The translations under genes and the position numbers were made by a program. The notes under the pieces are model-generated. The model saw only the letters and a list, made by a program, of their open reading frames with translations, had not been told where the DNA came from and did no database searches. DNA of 64,000 nucleotides. Origin: Staphylococcus condimenti (lineage in GTDB: Bacteria > Bacillota > Bacilli > Staphylococcales > Staphylococcaceae). The stretch is from positions 1,364,001 through 1,428,000 of the forward strand of contig NZ_CP015114.1 in assembly GCF_001618885.1 (NCBI RefSeq), read 5' to 3'. Numbering within the stretch: position 1 is the first letter of the stretch; each line of letters begins with the position of its first letter. Below are positions 1 to 11,063 of the stretch, piece by piece.

Positions 1-310
1 CAGGGCATCCCATATTAATATCAATGATATCTGCAGTCGTATTTTGATCTACATAAACCGCTGCTTCTACAAGACTCTCTTTCTCCCCGCCGAAAATCTG
101 TAATGAAAGCGGACGTTCATTCTCATCAATATACAACATATTCATTGTTTTAGGATTGTTGAATAAAATCGCCTTATCACTTACCATTTCAGCACATACT
201 AACCCTGCACCGAATTCTTTGACTGTTAATCTGAAGGCAGAGTTGCAAACTCCAGCCATCGGAGCAAGTACGACTCTATTGTCGATTTCTACATCTCCAA
301 TCTTCCACAT
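1..310 (-). CDS. dusB: tRNA-dihydrouridine synthase, N-terminal part (runs off the window)
   Basis: Partial gene: the ATG is at 310 and the reading frame stays open to base 1, giving about 103 residues. The N-terminus MWKIGDVEIDNRVVLAPMAG, followed by FGAGLVCAEM, then PLSLQIFG and DINMGCP, is the conserved FMN-binding barrel start of Dus enzymes. These reduce uridine to dihydrouridine in the tRNA D-loop. The catalytic Cys region lies outside the window. It follows folK by 23 bases on the same strand, so it is probably the last or near-last gene of the fol cluster. The DusB subtype is inferred from this N-terminus and the folate-gene neighbourhood. Confidence 0.9.
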   Translation of the reverse strand, partial: MWKIGDVEIDNRVVLAPMAGVCNSAFRLTVKEFGAGLVCAEMVSDKAILFNNPKTMNMLYIDENERPLSLQIFGGEKESLVEAAVYVDQNTTADIIDINMGCP

Positions 311-333
311 AATAATTACCTCTCAATCTTTCT

Positions 334-808
334 CTAACGTTTATGATATTTATTCACAGTTTCATCAGGGACTTCAATATCTTTAATCTTTGTCTGAGTG
401 CGCGGATTGATTGCCTCAGGTGCAATTTCTTGTAAAGGAATCAATACAAAAGCACGTTCTGCCATTCGCGGATGCGGAATGCTTAAATCCTGATCTTCAA
501 TGATTTCATTACCATAAAGTAAAACATCTATATCTAATGTGCGCGGACCCCATCGTTCTTTACGAACGCGATGCAATTGCTGTTCTATATTCAAACCGCT
601 TTTCAATACTGCTTGCGGTGATAAATTTGTCTCAATCTCTGCACATAAATTCAAAAAATCAGGTTGGTCAACATATCCAACTGGTGCTGTTTCATAAAGT
701 GAAGATACTTGGGTTACTTTTATACCTTGTTGCGCATCTAATAAACGAAGCGCCTCTTTTAATTGATGTTCTCTATCTCCAACATTGCTGCCTAAGCCTA
801 AATAAACT

Positions 809-816
<8 letters not shown>
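334..816 (-). CDS. folK: 2-amino-4-hydroxy-6-hydroxymethyldihydropteridine diphosphokinase (HPPK)
   Basis: 160 residues, the usual HPPK length. It transfers pyrophosphate from ATP to hydroxymethyl-dihydropterin, the step before dihydropteroate synthase in folate synthesis. The N-terminus has the [11 protein letters not shown] motif. The substrate loop ([20 protein letters not shown]) and the signature [15 protein letters not shown] with its metal-binding Asp residues are all present, followed by [16 protein letters not shown]. The ATG at 816 overlaps the end of folB by 8 bases, so translation is probably coupled. Confidence 0.97.
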
Positions 817-2106
<1,290 letters not shown>

Positions 2107-3042
2107 TTATTTATCTTCGAAAGAATAAAGCGGAGTTGAAAGGTAACGTTCACCGTTACTTGGCAATACAGTTACAACTGTTTTACCTTTTCCTAATTGT
2201 TTTGCTTTTTGGATTGCAGCATGAATAGCAGCACCTGAAGAAATACCTGCTAAGATACCTTCTTCTTTAGCTACACGGCGTGCAGTTTCCATCGCTACTT
2301 CATTGCCGACTTTAATCACTTCATCGTAAATTTGAGTATCTAAAGTTTCAGGAACAAAGCCTGCACCTAAACCTTGTAATTTATGAGGACCTGGTTCTCC
2401 ACCGCTTAATACAGGAGAATCTTCTGGTTCAATCGCTACAATATCGATATCAGGATATTGTTTTTTCAAGACTTTGCCGACACCTGTCAATGTACCGCCT
2501 GTACCAACACCAGCTAAGAATGCATCGATTGTTTTATCCTCAAACTGATCAACTAATTCTGGACCAGTTGTCAATTCGTGAACAAGCGGGTTAGCTGGGT
2601 TTTCGAATTGTTGCGGTTCATAATAACCGTACTCTTCTTTTAATTCTTTTGCTTTTTTAATTGCACCTTTCATCGCTTCAGATCCAGGTGTTAATACCAC
2701 TTCTGCGCCGTATGCTTTTAATAAATTACGACGTTCAATACTCATTGTTTCAGGCATTGTGAATACTGCTTTATAGCCTTTAGCAGCAGCAACAAATGCT
2801 AAACCGATACCTGTGTTACCACTTGTCGGTTCTACAATTGTATCGCCTGGTTTGATTTTGCCGTCTCTTTCACCTTTTTCAATCATTGCTAAAGCGATAC
2901 GGTCTTTAACTGAGCCGCCTGGGTTTTGATATTCTAATTTAACATAAACATCAGCTGCGTCTTCAGGTACTACGTTGCGTAGTTTAACTACAGGTGTATC
3001 TCCAATAATTTGAACAATATTATCTACGGGTTTCTTTGCCAT
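2107..3042 (-). CDS. cysK: Cysteine synthase A (O-acetylserine sulfhydrylase)
   Basis: 311 residues from the ATG at 3042, chosen because AAGGAGTG sits just upstream; the extension to 3135 is not conserved-looking. It is a PLP enzyme that makes L-cysteine from O-acetylserine and sulfide. The internal-aldimine Lys lies in [12 protein letters not shown] (about residue 44). The substrate loop [12 protein letters not shown], the phosphate-binding [10 protein letters not shown] and the C-terminal GISSGAA are present. It stands alone between two terminators, with a 17-base palindrome at 3198-3214 in its promoter region. Confidence 0.97.
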   Translation of the reverse strand: MAKKPVDNIVQIIGDTPVVKLRNVVPEDAADVYVKLEYQNPGGSVKDRIALAMIEKGERDGKIKPGDTIVEPTSGNTGIGLAFVAAAKGYKAVFTMPETMSIERRNLLKAYGAEVVLTPGSEAMKGAIKKAKELKEEYGYYEPQQFENPANPLVHELTTGPELVDQFEDKTIDAFLAGVGTGGTLTGVGKVLKKQYPDIDIVAIEPEDSPVLSGGEPGPHKLQGLGAGFVPETLDTQIYDEVIKVGNEVAMETARRVAKEEGILAGISSGAAIHAAIQKAKQLGKGKTVVTVLPSNGERYLSTPLYSFEDK

Positions 3043-3197
3043 AAAAAAACACTCCTTTTTTATTAAAAAGATATTGAAAACAAGATAGCGAGATGCAGTA
3101 TCCAATATGTTTAACGCCCCATCTTTACATCTCAATCCATATTTAATTCTATTTCAAATATATCTTAGCTATTTCATCGGATATCATTATTTTATCA

Positions 3198-3214
3198 GAT
3201 TTGTATGACAAATC
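3198..3214. promoter_or_regulatory. Palindrome upstream of cysK, candidate operator
   Basis: The sequence GATTTGT-ATG-ACAAATC is a perfect 7-bp inverted repeat about 155 bases upstream of the cysK start. On the minus strand it contains TTGTCA, which could act as a -35 element with a TAATGA-like -10 sixteen bases further. Cysteine genes in staphylococci are controlled by CymR, but I do not recognise a clear CymR site here, so the assignment to any regulator is open. Confidence 0.35.
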
Positions 3215-3269
3215 ACAAGCTGATTGTCTCTATTATTTTATATTTCCTAATTTTCAAAAAGAAAACCCG

Positions 3270-3313
3270 AAAAAAAGCGGATTCAATACTTTAAAATCTG
3301 CATTGAATCCGCT
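3270..3313 (-). terminator. Intrinsic terminator of hslO
   Basis: A perfect 12-bp stem (AGCGGATTCAAT / ATTGAATCCGCT, 3276-3287 with 3302-3313) is followed on the minus strand by a run of six T. Confidence 0.92.
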
Positions 3314-3326
3314 CTGAATTTAGTAA

Positions 3327-4211
3327 TTATGCATTTAATTCTTCAATTAAGCCTTTAAGTTCTGCTTCACTATACTGATATTTAGCACGGCAGAAATGAC
3401 ATTCTGCTTCTGCACCATGATCTTCATCTATCATAGCTTGAATTTCAGCTTCACCTAATCCTTTAATCGCATTCAAGAATTTTTCATGACTGCAGTTACA
3501 TTCAAATTTGACAGGTACTGTTTCTAAGAATTTCACATTCTCTTTACCAAGGATTTCTGTCAACAATTCTTCTGGAGATAAACCTTGATCAATCAATTTT
3601 GAAACAGGTGTCATATTACCGATTGCTTTTTCGACTTTATCAATCGTTTCTTCTTTTGCATTCGGCATCACTTGAATAATAAAACCACCTGCAGCTTTAA
3701 TTGAGTTATCTGGGTTCACTAAAACGCCAAGTCCGACTGAAGAAGGTACTTGTTCACTTGTCGCATAGTAATACGTAAAGTCGTCTCCAAGTTCGCCAGA
3801 AACAATAGGACTTGAACCTGAAAAATAATCTTTTAACCCGACATCTTTAACAACAGTCAAAGTACCATCTGTACCGACTGCACGACGTACATCTAATTTA
3901 CCTTGTTCGTTTAATGGGAAATGCGTTTGCGGATTTGTAACATAGCCGCGGATATCTCCTTTAGCGTCTGCATCTGCTACGATACGTCCGATAGGACCAT
4001 GACCATCAACCGTTACTGTTAATTTTTGTTCACCTTTCAACATAGCCCCCATCATTGCTGTAGCTGTCATTGTTCTGCCTAATGCTGCTGAAGCTGTTGG
4101 CCAAGTGTAATGTCTTGTTTGGGCTTCTTGTACTGCATTTGTTGTAACAGCTGCATATGCACGAATATCACCGTCAAATGCTAATGCTTTTACGATATAA
4201 TCTTGTGTCAT
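3327..4211 (-). CDS. hslO: Redox-regulated holdase chaperone Hsp33
   Basis: 294 residues, full length. Under oxidative stress, disulfide formation and zinc release turn it into an ATP-independent holdase. The four zinc-binding cysteines are visible as CNC (Cys238, Cys240) and CHFC (Cys271, Cys274) near the C-terminus. The N-terminal domain contains the family's [17 protein letters not shown] and the [16 protein letters not shown] stretch. The ATG at 4211 is preceded by GGAGTAA. It lies between ftsH and cysK, as in other staphylococci. Confidence 0.96.
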   Translation of the reverse strand: MTQDYIVKALAFDGDIRAYAAVTTNAVQEAQTRHYTWPTASAALGRTMTATAMMGAMLKGEQKLTVTVDGHGPIGRIVADADAKGDIRGYVTNPQTHFPLNEQGKLDVRRAVGTDGTLTVVKDVGLKDYFSGSSPIVSGELGDDFTYYYATSEQVPSSVGLGVLVNPDNSIKAAGGFIIQVMPNAKEETIDKVEKAIGNMTPVSKLIDQGLSPEELLTEILGKENVKFLETVPVKFECNCSHEKFLNAIKGLGEAEIQAMIDEDHGAEAECHFCRAKYQYSEAELKGLIEELNA

Positions 4212-4284
4212 TCTAAATTACTCCTCTTACTTAGTTTTTTATATTTAATACGTTCAATCGTTTTTTGTAATTATTTCGGTCTAA

Positions 4285-4328
4285 AAAATCTCTTCCTGCG
4301 TATTCTCATGATAGCAGAAAGAGATTTT
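4285..4328 (-). terminator. Intrinsic terminator of ftsH
   Basis: A 15-bp stem (AAAATCTCTTCCTGC pairing with GCAGAAAGAGATTTT, one mismatch) with an A-run on its left gives a T-tail on the minus strand. It lies 40 bases past the ftsH stop. Confidence 0.85.
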
Positions 4329-4367
4329 AATCTACATTATTTGATTTCAAGCAATAATGTTATTTTA

Positions 4368-6470
4368 TTAATCATTGCGACGGTCATTGTTACGATCTGA
4401 TTGATTGTTATCATGATCATCTGAAGAAGAATCTTCATCACGTTGTGCATCTTCACGTTTACGTGCTTCATATTCTTTTTGGTTCTCTTCTTCTTTGTCT
4501 ACTTCGGCTTCTTCTTCTTGATATTTTTTATCTTCATCTTGAACTTCATCAAGAATTTCATCATAAGATTTACCGAATTTACCCTCTGCGAAGTCTTCAT
4601 CGCCATGATTTACAACTTTAGCATCATCATAATTCACTTCAGGCAATTTGCCGTCGTAGAATAATGAATGGATTTGTTCGCGTACTAAAGTTTCTTCAGT
4701 TAACAATGTTTTCGCAATCAATCTAAGTTGTTCTTGGTGTTCTAACAAGATTTGTTTACAACGTTCATATTGTTCTTTAATAATGCGTTGTACTTCTTTG
4801 TCAATTTCATAAGCAATTTGTCCAGAGTATTCTGGGTCGCCTTGCATATCTTTACCTAAGAAGACTTGGCCGCTTCCTTTCGTAAACTGCATAGGTCCAA
4901 GTTTTTTACTCATACCATATTCAGTTACCATAGAGCGCGCAATTTGTGTTGCACGTTCAAAGTCGTTAGAAGCACCCGTAGAAACTTCATTAAAGTTGAT
5001 ATCTTCTGATACACGACCACCTAACAAGCCGCAAATCTTATCAAGCAATTCAGGCTCTGTCATTAAGAAGCGATCTTGTTTAGGAAGCATCATTGCATAA
5101 CCGCCGGCTTGACCACGCGGTACGATGGTAACTTTATGTACCACTTCTGCTTCATCCAAGACCATACCGATAATTGTATGACCCGCTTCATGGTGTGCCA
5201 CAATATTACGTTCTTTCTCAGAAATAACACGTGATTTCTTAGCTGGACCTGCAATAACACGGTCTGTTGCTTCTTCAATATCACGCATATCGATTTTCTT
5301 CTTACCGTCACGAACCGCAATCAATGATGCTTCGTTCAGTAAGTTTTCTAAATCGGCACCAGAGAAACCTGGTGTTCTTTGCGCAATTGCTTTCAAGTCT
5401 ACTGTTTCATCTAGAGGTTTGTTTCTAGCATGTACATATAGAATTGCTTCACGTCCTTTAACATCTGGACGGCCAACTTGAATTTGTCTGTCAAAACGAC
5501 CTGGACGTAATAACGCTGGGTCTAAGATATCTGGACGGTTTGTAGCGGCAATCATGATAATACCTTCATTTTCACCGAAGCCATCCATTTCTACTAATAA
5601 TTGGTTCAACGTTTGTTCACGTTCATCGTGACCGCCGCCGACACCTGCACCACGTTGGCGTCCTACAGCATCAATTTCATCGATGAAAATGATACAAGGT
5701 GCATTCTTTTTAGCATTTTCGAATAAGTCGCGGACACGGCTTGCACCGACACCGACGAACATTTCAACGAAATCAGAACCACTGATTGAGAAGAATGGTA
5801 CACCCGCTTCACCTGCAACTGCACGTGCAAGCAATGTTTTACCTGTACCTGGAGGACCTACTAGAAGTACGCCTTTAGGAATTCTAGAGCCCATTTCTTT
5901 AAATTTCTTATTATCTTTCAAGAAATCTACAATTTCGATTAATTCTTGTTTTTCCTCATCTGCACCCGCTACGTCAGAGAAACGTACACGGCGTTTTTGG
6001 TTATCGTACATTTTCGCTTTGGATTTACCAAAGTTCATCATACGGCCGCCACCACCGCCGCCTTGTGCTTGACTAAGGAAGAAAATAAATAATAAAGCAA
6101 TAACCAATACTGGAATCAATGTTGAAAGAATACTTACAAATACGCTTTGTTTTTCTTCTTCTTTAACTGTAAACTTCAAATCTTTTTGTTTGTGTGCTTC
6201 ATCTGTGACTTTCTGCAAGTCTTTTTCGTTATTATATAGCATCGTTGAAGAATAATCTTCACCGCTCTTGGTTTTTCCGCTTACTAAATATACATTCTGT
6301 TCAGGCTGGATCTCTAAAGTTTTCAGATCGCCTTTTTCGAGTTTATTCGTGAACTGTGTATAAGAAAGTTGCTTTGGCATATTGCCATTACCATTCAGCC
6401 AAGAAAATAAACCGAATATAAAAACGCCAATGATTGCGATTACAAGCACATTGCGAAAAGCTTTCTGCAT
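4368..6470 (-). CDS. ftsH: ATP-dependent zinc metalloprotease FtsH
   Basis: 700 residues. It is a membrane-anchored AAA+ protease that degrades misfolded membrane proteins and short-lived regulators. There are two transmembrane segments (about 7-25 and 109-133), a poly-Gly linker (137-142), Walker A GPPGTGKT (205-212), Walker B IIFIDEID (260-267), the SRH region [19 protein letters not shown], and the zinc motif HEAGH (427-431). The C-terminal tail from about residue 640 is long, very acidic and rich in E, D, N and R. The ATG at 6470 is preceded by GGAGGAAAAA. It follows hpt and tilS in the conserved order. Confidence 0.98.
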   Translation of the reverse strand: MQKAFRNVLVIAIIGVFIFGLFSWLNGNGNMPKQLSYTQFTNKLEKGDLKTLEIQPEQNVYLVSGKTKSGEDYSSTMLYNNEKDLQKVTDEAHKQKDLKFTVKEEEKQSVFVSILSTLIPVLVIALLFIFFLSQAQGGGGGGRMMNFGKSKAKMYDNQKRRVRFSDVAGADEEKQELIEIVDFLKDNKKFKEMGSRIPKGVLLVGPPGTGKTLLARAVAGEAGVPFFSISGSDFVEMFVGVGASRVRDLFENAKKNAPCIIFIDEIDAVGRQRGAGVGGGHDEREQTLNQLLVEMDGFGENEGIIMIAATNRPDILDPALLRPGRFDRQIQVGRPDVKGREAILYVHARNKPLDETVDLKAIAQRTPGFSGADLENLLNEASLIAVRDGKKKIDMRDIEEATDRVIAGPAKKSRVISEKERNIVAHHEAGHTIIGMVLDEAEVVHKVTIVPRGQAGGYAMMLPKQDRFLMTEPELLDKICGLLGGRVSEDINFNEVSTGASNDFERATQIARSMVTEYGMSKKLGPMQFTKGSGQVFLGKDMQGDPEYSGQIAYEIDKEVQRIIKEQYERCKQILLEHQEQLRLIAKTLLTEETLVREQIHSLFYDGKLPEVNYDDAKVVNHGDEDFAEGKFGKSYDEILDEVQDEDKKYQEEEAEVDKEEENQKEYEARKREDAQRDEDSSSDDHDNNQSDRNNDRRND

Positions 6471-6586
6471 GCGTTTTTTCCTCCTACTCCAATAATAAAA
6501 CTAACAAAAATTGTAACACAATATAACTTTTTATGGCTAGTATTTCAACTTTAAGAAAAACTTAACCATACACATGATTAAAATGT

Positions 6587-7132
6587 TTATTTATTTTGAT
6601 AAACTTCAGGTTTTAATGTACCGACATACGGCAAGTTGCGATAAAATTCTGCATAATCTAAACCATAGCCTACAACAAATTCATCCGGAATTTTACGTCC
6701 TACATATTTTGCTTCTATATCTGCTTTGCGACGATTAGGTTTATCCAATAGTGTCACGATTTCTAAAGAATTCACGCGACGTGATTTCAATAACTCTGTA
6801 ATAGATTTTAAAGTTGTACCTGTTTCCAAAATATCTTCAATAATCAAAACATCTTTATTTTCGATTGAGCTGCCTAAATCTTTCAGGATTTTAACTTCAC
6901 CTGTTGATTCAGTTCCGCCATGATAGCTTGAAACATCCATAAAATCGATAGATAGATGTGTATCGATACGTTTAATCAAATCTGACATAAACATAGCAGA
7001 TCCTTTTAAAATACCAATACAAACAAGGTCTTTACCTTTATAGTCCTTTGTGATTTCTGCGCCGAGTTGGCGGCAAATCTGCTGAATTTCATCTTCAGTC
7101 AGTAATATTTCCTTTAAATCATCTTTCATCAT
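6587..7132 (-). CDS. hpt: Hypoxanthine phosphoribosyltransferase
   Basis: 181 residues. It salvages hypoxanthine and guanine to IMP and GMP using PRPP. The PRPP-binding loop is VLIIEDILETGTTL (about 94-107). The N-terminal KDLVCIGILKGSAMF and C-terminal DEFVVGYGLDYAEFYRNLPY are diagnostic. Two adjacent ATG codons are available at 7132 and 7129; GGAGTG upstream suits either. The gene begins 2 bases after the tilS stop, so the two are almost certainly co-translated. Confidence 0.97.
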   Translation of the reverse strand: MMKDDLKEILLTEDEIQQICRQLGAEITKDYKGKDLVCIGILKGSAMFMSDLIKRIDTHLSIDFMDVSSYHGGTESTGEVKILKDLGSSIENKDVLIIEDILETGTTLKSITELLKSRRVNSLEIVTLLDKPNRRKADIEAKYVGRKIPDEFVVGYGLDYAEFYRNLPYVGTLKPEVYQNK

Positions 7133-7134
7133 GA

Positions 7135-8415
7135 TTACACTCCTAAATTTGTGATCTCTAATTTTTTTTCATAATTCGGCGCAGTATAAAATGTGCCGAC
7201 TGCGACTATCTCCCCTTGTTTATTCAGCAATATGGGCAATCGATCGCGTTCATAGCCTGGAACTTTGCGATTGATCATCAAGCGGTTGACTTTCTGATGG
7301 CCTCCGTTTTGAGGTAAAGCAAAACGATCACCTGATTGACGTACACGTACCACTATCGGTAAATCCGCATCCTCAATGGTTTCATCGATTATAATTTGAT
7401 ATGTACCAAACTGATAATGTCCTGATTGCGTAATCCGCTTCGGTGTTAAATCTGCATCTGTATAACCCATTATTATAAATTTATCATACACAATTTGAAT
7501 ATTCCATTTATCTGTCGAATAAATTACAGCTTGAGCGACCGAACTATCCAGTTGTGCAAACCATTCATAATAAGCATGTTCAGAAATAGGTTGATTTCTT
7601 GTCCATTTATTCAACAATTTATCCATAACTGTAGTTTTTTGTGAATGCGTCAGCTGATTAAATTCATTGCGGTCTATAGTGATACTTTCTTGTTCACCTT
7701 TTGTCTTTTCTTGAATAAATCGATCTGCAACATCTTGCAGCTGCTGAAACTGCGCATCATGCCATTGTTTCAATTTCAATAATTGCGAAACATCCAACTG
7801 TGGATTTTCATCAATCTCTGGCAAAATACGATTACGGATATCATTTCTGACATAATGGTTATCTGCATTCGATGCATCTTCATAATAAGGCACTTCTTTT
7901 GTTGCTTGATAGTGTTTGATATCTTTTTTAGTGACGTTCAGCAATGGACGAACCAATTTAAAACCGGCACGGACTTCTTGTACAGACATCCCTAACGGAC
8001 TTCTTGTCGATCTACCTGTCATAATACGATAAAAAATAGTTTCTAATTGATCATCTTGGTGATGCGCAGTGACCAATACATTCGCATCGATTGCTTTCAT
8101 GTGTGTTTGGAACCAATCATAACGTTGTTCGCGTGCTGTGTTCTGAATACTTTTTCCTTGAGCTGTCAGTTCAGATAAATCCAAATGATGAACCGCCAAT
8201 GGAAGCTGATGTTTCTTACAATAGTCGCGAATAAACTGTTCTTCTTCTTTTGAGGCTTCACGAATACCATGATTAACATGCAGCACGGTCAATTTTTGAT
8301 ATGTATGTGCAAATTCTGTTGTTAATACATCAAGAAGTACCATACTATCTACACCAGTTGAAACAGCAATAGCGAGATGGTCATTTTCAGTCCAACCTTG
8401 TGTATAAATATTCAA
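7135..8415 (-). CDS. tilS: tRNA(Ile)-lysidine synthase
   Basis: 426 residues from a TTG at 8415, which has AGGTG 6 bases upstream; an earlier in-frame TTG at 8433 lies before that site and would put the start upstream of the ribosome-binding site. It converts C34 of the CAU-anticodon tRNA-Ile to lysidine, so that it reads AUA. The PP-loop is AVSTGVDSMVLLD, a variant of SGGxDS also seen in S. aureus as I recall. DANVLVTAHHQDDQLETIFYRIM and the C-terminal QSGDRFALPQNGGHQKVNRLMI are typical. First gene of the tilS-hpt-ftsH group. Confidence 0.95.
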   Translation of the reverse strand: MNIYTQGWTENDHLAIAVSTGVDSMVLLDVLTTEFAHTYQKLTVLHVNHGIREASKEEEQFIRDYCKKHQLPLAVHHLDLSELTAQGKSIQNTAREQRYDWFQTHMKAIDANVLVTAHHQDDQLETIFYRIMTGRSTRSPLGMSVQEVRAGFKLVRPLLNVTKKDIKHYQATKEVPYYEDASNADNHYVRNDIRNRILPEIDENPQLDVSQLLKLKQWHDAQFQQLQDVADRFIQEKTKGEQESITIDRNEFNQLTHSQKTTVMDKLLNKWTRNQPISEHAYYEWFAQLDSSVAQAVIYSTDKWNIQIVYDKFIIMGYTDADLTPKRITQSGHYQFGTYQIIIDETIEDADLPIVVRVRQSGDRFALPQNGGHQKVNRLMINRKVPGYERDRLPILLNKQGEIVAVGTFYTAPNYEKKLEITNLGV

Positions 8416-8562
8416 TGGTTTCACCTCGTTCAAATGGTATCTTTTAAATATTAAAGTAATTGAAGTTTAAAATTTTTCGTTTTAAAAAGGACTTATGGAT
8501 GAAGAAGCTGTGTCTTGCAATCATTGCGGCAATAATCGTAGTTGTTTCTAATCAGCCCCTAT

Positions 8563-8590
8563 ATTATACCTGTTTCATACTTCAATACAA
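8563..8590 (-). promoter_or_regulatory. Candidate promoter of tilS-hpt-ftsH
   Basis: On the minus strand TTGTAT is followed after 16 bases by TATAAT (plus-strand ATTATA at 8563-8568 and ATACAA at 8585-8590). This predicts a leader of roughly 140 bases before tilS. Seen by eye only. Confidence 0.55.
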
Positions 8591-8613
8591 AGAGATACGT
8601 ATGTTATTTTTTC

Positions 8614-8648
8614 AAAATAAAATAGACTGTTCCCTAAGAAACAGTCTA
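8614..8648 (-). terminator. Intrinsic terminator of the S1-domain gene
   Basis: A 9-bp perfect stem (TAGACTGTT / AACAGTCTA, 8623-8631 with 8640-8648) is followed on the minus strand by TTTTATTTTG. It lies 20 bases past the stop at 8668. Confidence 0.9.
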
Positions 8649-8667
8649 GATTTTATATTAGATGAGA

Positions 8668-9078
8668 TTAGCGTCTTGAACCTCTGCCGCCTCTTCTTGA
8701 TTCAGTTTGACGTTTGATAGAAGTCATTTTTTCTTCGCTATCTTTTAAGAAGTTGCTTAATTTCTTTTCAAAGTCCTCTGGTTTACTTTGTGCTGGTTTA
8801 CCGTGGTGGTTATTTCCACCTCTATGGTGTTGTCTTTTTGGACGATCTTTTGCTTTTTTAATTGAAAGACTAATTTTGCCGTCGTCAGCAATAGATAGTA
8901 CCTTAACTTCTACTTCATCTCCCACAGACAAATGTTCTTCAACATTTTCAACGTACTTGTCTGCAACTTCACTGATGTGAACTAAGCCACTTTTCCCTTC
9001 AGGTAATTCTACAAACGCACCAAATTTCTTGATACCAGTGACTTTCCCTTTAAGCTTGCTTCCTACTTCGATTGACAT
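8668..9078 (-). CDS. S1-domain RNA-binding protein (YabR / general stress protein 13 type)
   Basis: 136 residues. Residues about 5-72 form one S1 OB-fold: VGSKLKGKVTGIKKFGAFV, GLVHISEVADKYV, VGDEVEVKVLSI and GKISLSIK. The rest is a basic, low-complexity tail rich in R, K, G and H, ending SRRGGRGSRR, which should add non-specific RNA affinity. The genomic position beside divIC and tilS matches yabR of Bacillus. The exact role is not known to me; homologues associate with ribosomes. The ATG at 9078 is preceded by GGAGGATTTATTTAGGAT. Confidence 0.85.
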   Translation of the reverse strand: MSIEVGSKLKGKVTGIKKFGAFVELPEGKSGLVHISEVADKYVENVEEHLSVGDEVEVKVLSIADDGKISLSIKKAKDRPKRQHHRGGNNHHGKPAQSKPEDFEKKLSNFLKDSEEKMTSIKRQTESRRGGRGSRR

Positions 9079-9123
9079 ATCCTAAATAAATCCTCCGATT
9101 TCTTTCAATTTTAATTTAACTCT

Positions 9124-9152
9124 ATTATATGCTTGTTGTCACAATTTAACAA
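9124..9152 (-). promoter_or_regulatory. Candidate promoter of the S1-domain gene
   Basis: On the minus strand TTGTTA, a 17-base spacer and TATAAT are seen (plus-strand ATTATA 9124-9129, TAACAA 9147-9152), about 50 bases upstream of the ATG at 9078. This separates the gene from divIC. Confidence 0.65.
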
Positions 9153-9212
9153 TGCTATATCCGTTAATTCAATTAGATATTTCATTTCCCTCTATTACAG
9201 GGGATTTTGCAT

Positions 9213-9584
9213 CTACTTTTTATCTTTGTCTTTCGGCAATTTGAAAATCACTTCACCATCGTTACTTAAATAATAATCATCACGTGCAATTTTTTCGATA
9301 TAGTCTTTATTATTCAAATTGTTCAGTTGTTCTTTTAAAGCAATTTCTTCATCTTGCTGCTTTTGAAACTTTTCTTCTTTCGCTTTACGTTCTTTAGCAT
9401 CATCGGCATTGCTTCTGATTTGGGTGAACACCATAATAGAAAGAATTAAGATAATCGCTAGTAAAATACCCGCAAATAACATGATACGCCGTTTCACAAC
9501 GCGTTTTTTCATCTCATGACGTTTTTTCTTGCGGTTTTCATTTTCAATGTACCGATTCTCCATATGTTCAACTTTTCTATTCAT
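9213..9584 (-). CDS. divIC: Septum formation protein DivIC (FtsB family)
   Basis: 123 residues. It is a bitopic division protein that works with DivIB and FtsL in the septal machinery. It has a basic cytoplasmic N-terminus (about 1-33, many K and R), one transmembrane helix (about 34-53, MLFAGILLAIILILSIMVF), a coiled-coil (about 62-95) and a short conserved end (YIEKIARDDYYLSNDGEVIFKL). The ATG at 9584 has AAGGAGGTGA in front, supporting the full length. It lies directly downstream of rqcP. Confidence 0.93.
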   Translation of the reverse strand: MNRKVEHMENRYIENENRKKKRHEMKKRVVKRRIMLFAGILLAIILILSIMVFTQIRSNADDAKERKAKEEKFQKQQDEEIALKEQLNNLNNKDYIEKIARDDYYLSNDGEVIFKLPKDKDKK

Positions 9585-9598
9585 GGCAATTCACCTCC

Positions 9599-9865
9599 TT
9601 AATCATTTTCGTTGATACGTTCTTCTTTGACGAGTTCATACATGCCTTTAGCATTTTCTTTAGAAGCGTGTTCGTTTAATCCTGTTACTTTAATCGTAAC
9701 CACACGTTGGCCGAAGCGGATGACAATCTCATCTCCAACTTTTACATCCGTGCCGGCTTTAGCTGTATTGCCGTTGACTTGTACACGGCCTTGGTCGCTG
9801 ACTTCTTTAGCCAATGTGCGTCGTTTGATTAAACGTGAAACTTTTAAATACTTGTCTAATCTCAC
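9599..9865 (-). CDS. rqcP: S4-domain ribosome quality-control protein RqcP
   Basis: 88 residues. An S4 RNA-binding domain covers most of the protein (MRLDKYLKVSRLIKRRTLAKEV, then QGRVQVNGNTAKAGTDVKVGDEIVI). In Firmicutes RqcP (formerly YabO) binds the 50S-peptidyl-tRNA complex together with RqcH and stimulates C-terminal Ala tailing of stalled chains. The assignment rests on length, sequence and position between mazG and divIC, which is the same in Bacillus. It starts 1 base after the mazG stop. Confidence 0.9.
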   Translation of the reverse strand: MRLDKYLKVSRLIKRRTLAKEVSDQGRVQVNGNTAKAGTDVKVGDEIVIRFGQRVVTIKVTGLNEHASKENAKGMYELVKEERINEND

Positions 9866-9866
9866 T

Positions 9867-11063
9867 CTATTTTCCTTCTTTCTTTTCTAAAAAGGCTTTA
9901 AGTTCTGCCTCATTATAGTCTTTATTTTTGATATCATCATACAACGCCATAAAATGGTCTGCAAATACTTTCTCAAATTTTACACGTTCTTGTTTACCTT
10001 CTTTAGATTTCGCATCTGACCATATTGCTTTTAAATCCTCTACATTTTCAGCATGCGCTTCTCCAAAAACATGAGGGTGACGACGAATCATTTTATCATT
10101 CATACTTTCAATTACTTCATGAACATCCATGTAACCTTCTTTTTTACCAATACTTGTATGCAGCATCACTTGAAGCAGAATATCTCCGAGTTCTTCAATC
10201 ATATGCCAATCATCTTCATTATCAATTGCTTCAAATAATTCAAAAGTTTCTTCCAGTAAATAACGTTTCAATGAATCATGAGTTTGTTTCTTATCCCATG
10301 AGCATCCTTTTTCGTCATCTACTAACGTATCAATGACAGTTTCCGCAAAATCAAAATCACGATGCATTAAATCTGCATCTTCAATACGCGGCACAAACAC
10401 ACTGGTCAAATTACTGAAGATATCATGATGATCTAGTTCAAATAATGGTGTTTCAATCAGTGCTGCACCTGTACTGCGTGCACCGTCTACAATCTGCACA
10501 GTATAGTCATCAGGATAACGTTCCATTAAAGTCAGTTTTAAATCTCCCGCTGTCATCGCACTATACACTTGTGTAATCAAGGTATGCGTACGAATATTCA
10601 ACTGTGCTGCTTCTAAAGCTGTACCATCCAACAATGTAAAACCATCATTCGGATCTACTTGTACCGCTTCAAACACGTCATCAATAAAACTTTTGCCGCC
10701 TAATACTTGCAGCTCTATATCATCATGACTCCCTGCATATGCTGTTAAGAGTGCGGTCGTAGTTTCAGCAACTCTTGGATGTCCGGGTACTGCATAAACA
10801 ATATCTTCTGATTGTGCAGCTTCCACTAACTGCGTAACAATATTCTCGTATACTTCAGCAAATTCATCGTGTGATTCGTAAACATCATCAAAGCTTATCC
10901 ATTCTATTTCAGCTTTTTCTGCATCACGTAATTCTTGAATCACAGGGTGATCCAGTGTACGTGCATAAATTTTAGCCGTATTGATTAAATAACGGTATAC
11001 ACCTAACGGCAGCTCATCAAGTCCGTAATTGCCTAAACCTGCAATTGTAATCGTGTGTGTCAT
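9867..11063 (-). CDS. mazG: Tetrapyrrole-methylase-like / MazG pyrophosphohydrolase fusion (YabN type)
   Basis: 398 residues, two domains. The N-terminal half (about 1-225) begins ITIAGLGNYGLDELPLGVYRYL and contains VYAVPGHPRVAETTTALL, as in SAM-dependent tetrapyrrole methylases. The C-terminal half (about 235-390) is a MazG NTP pyrophosphohydrolase: GCSWDKKQTHDSLKRYLLEE, with the metal-binding E/D pattern, and EELGDILLQVMLH. MazG domains hydrolyse NTPs to NMPs; the role of the first domain is unproven. It overlaps the flippase gene by 4 bases and is followed by rqcP. Confidence 0.92.
   Translation of the reverse strand: MTHTITIAGLGNYGLDELPLGVYRYLINTAKIYARTLDHPVIQELRDAEKAEIEWISFDDVYESHDEFAEVYENIVTQLVEAAQSEDIVYAVPGHPRVAETTTALLTAYAGSHDDIELQVLGGKSFIDDVFEAVQVDPNDGFTLLDGTALEAAQLNIRTHTLITQVYSAMTAGDLKLTLMERYPDDYTVQIVDGARSTGAALIETPLFELDHHDIFSNLTSVFVPRIEDADLMHRDFDFAETVIDTLVDDEKGCSWDKKQTHDSLKRYLLEETFELFEAIDNEDDWHMIEELGDILLQVMLHTSIGKKEGYMDVHEVIESMNDKMIRRHPHVFGEAHAENVEDLKAIWSDAKSKEGKQERVKFEKVFADHFMALYDDIKNKDYNEAELKAFLEKKEGK

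Noticed and set aside
8496-8717. Plus-strand frame MKKLCLAIIAAIIVVV.. with AAAAGGA in front
   Set aside because: It looks like a signal peptide start, but it lies antisense to the tilS promoter and leader, then runs through the S1 gene terminator into that gene's 3' end. Overlap with real signals makes it unlikely.
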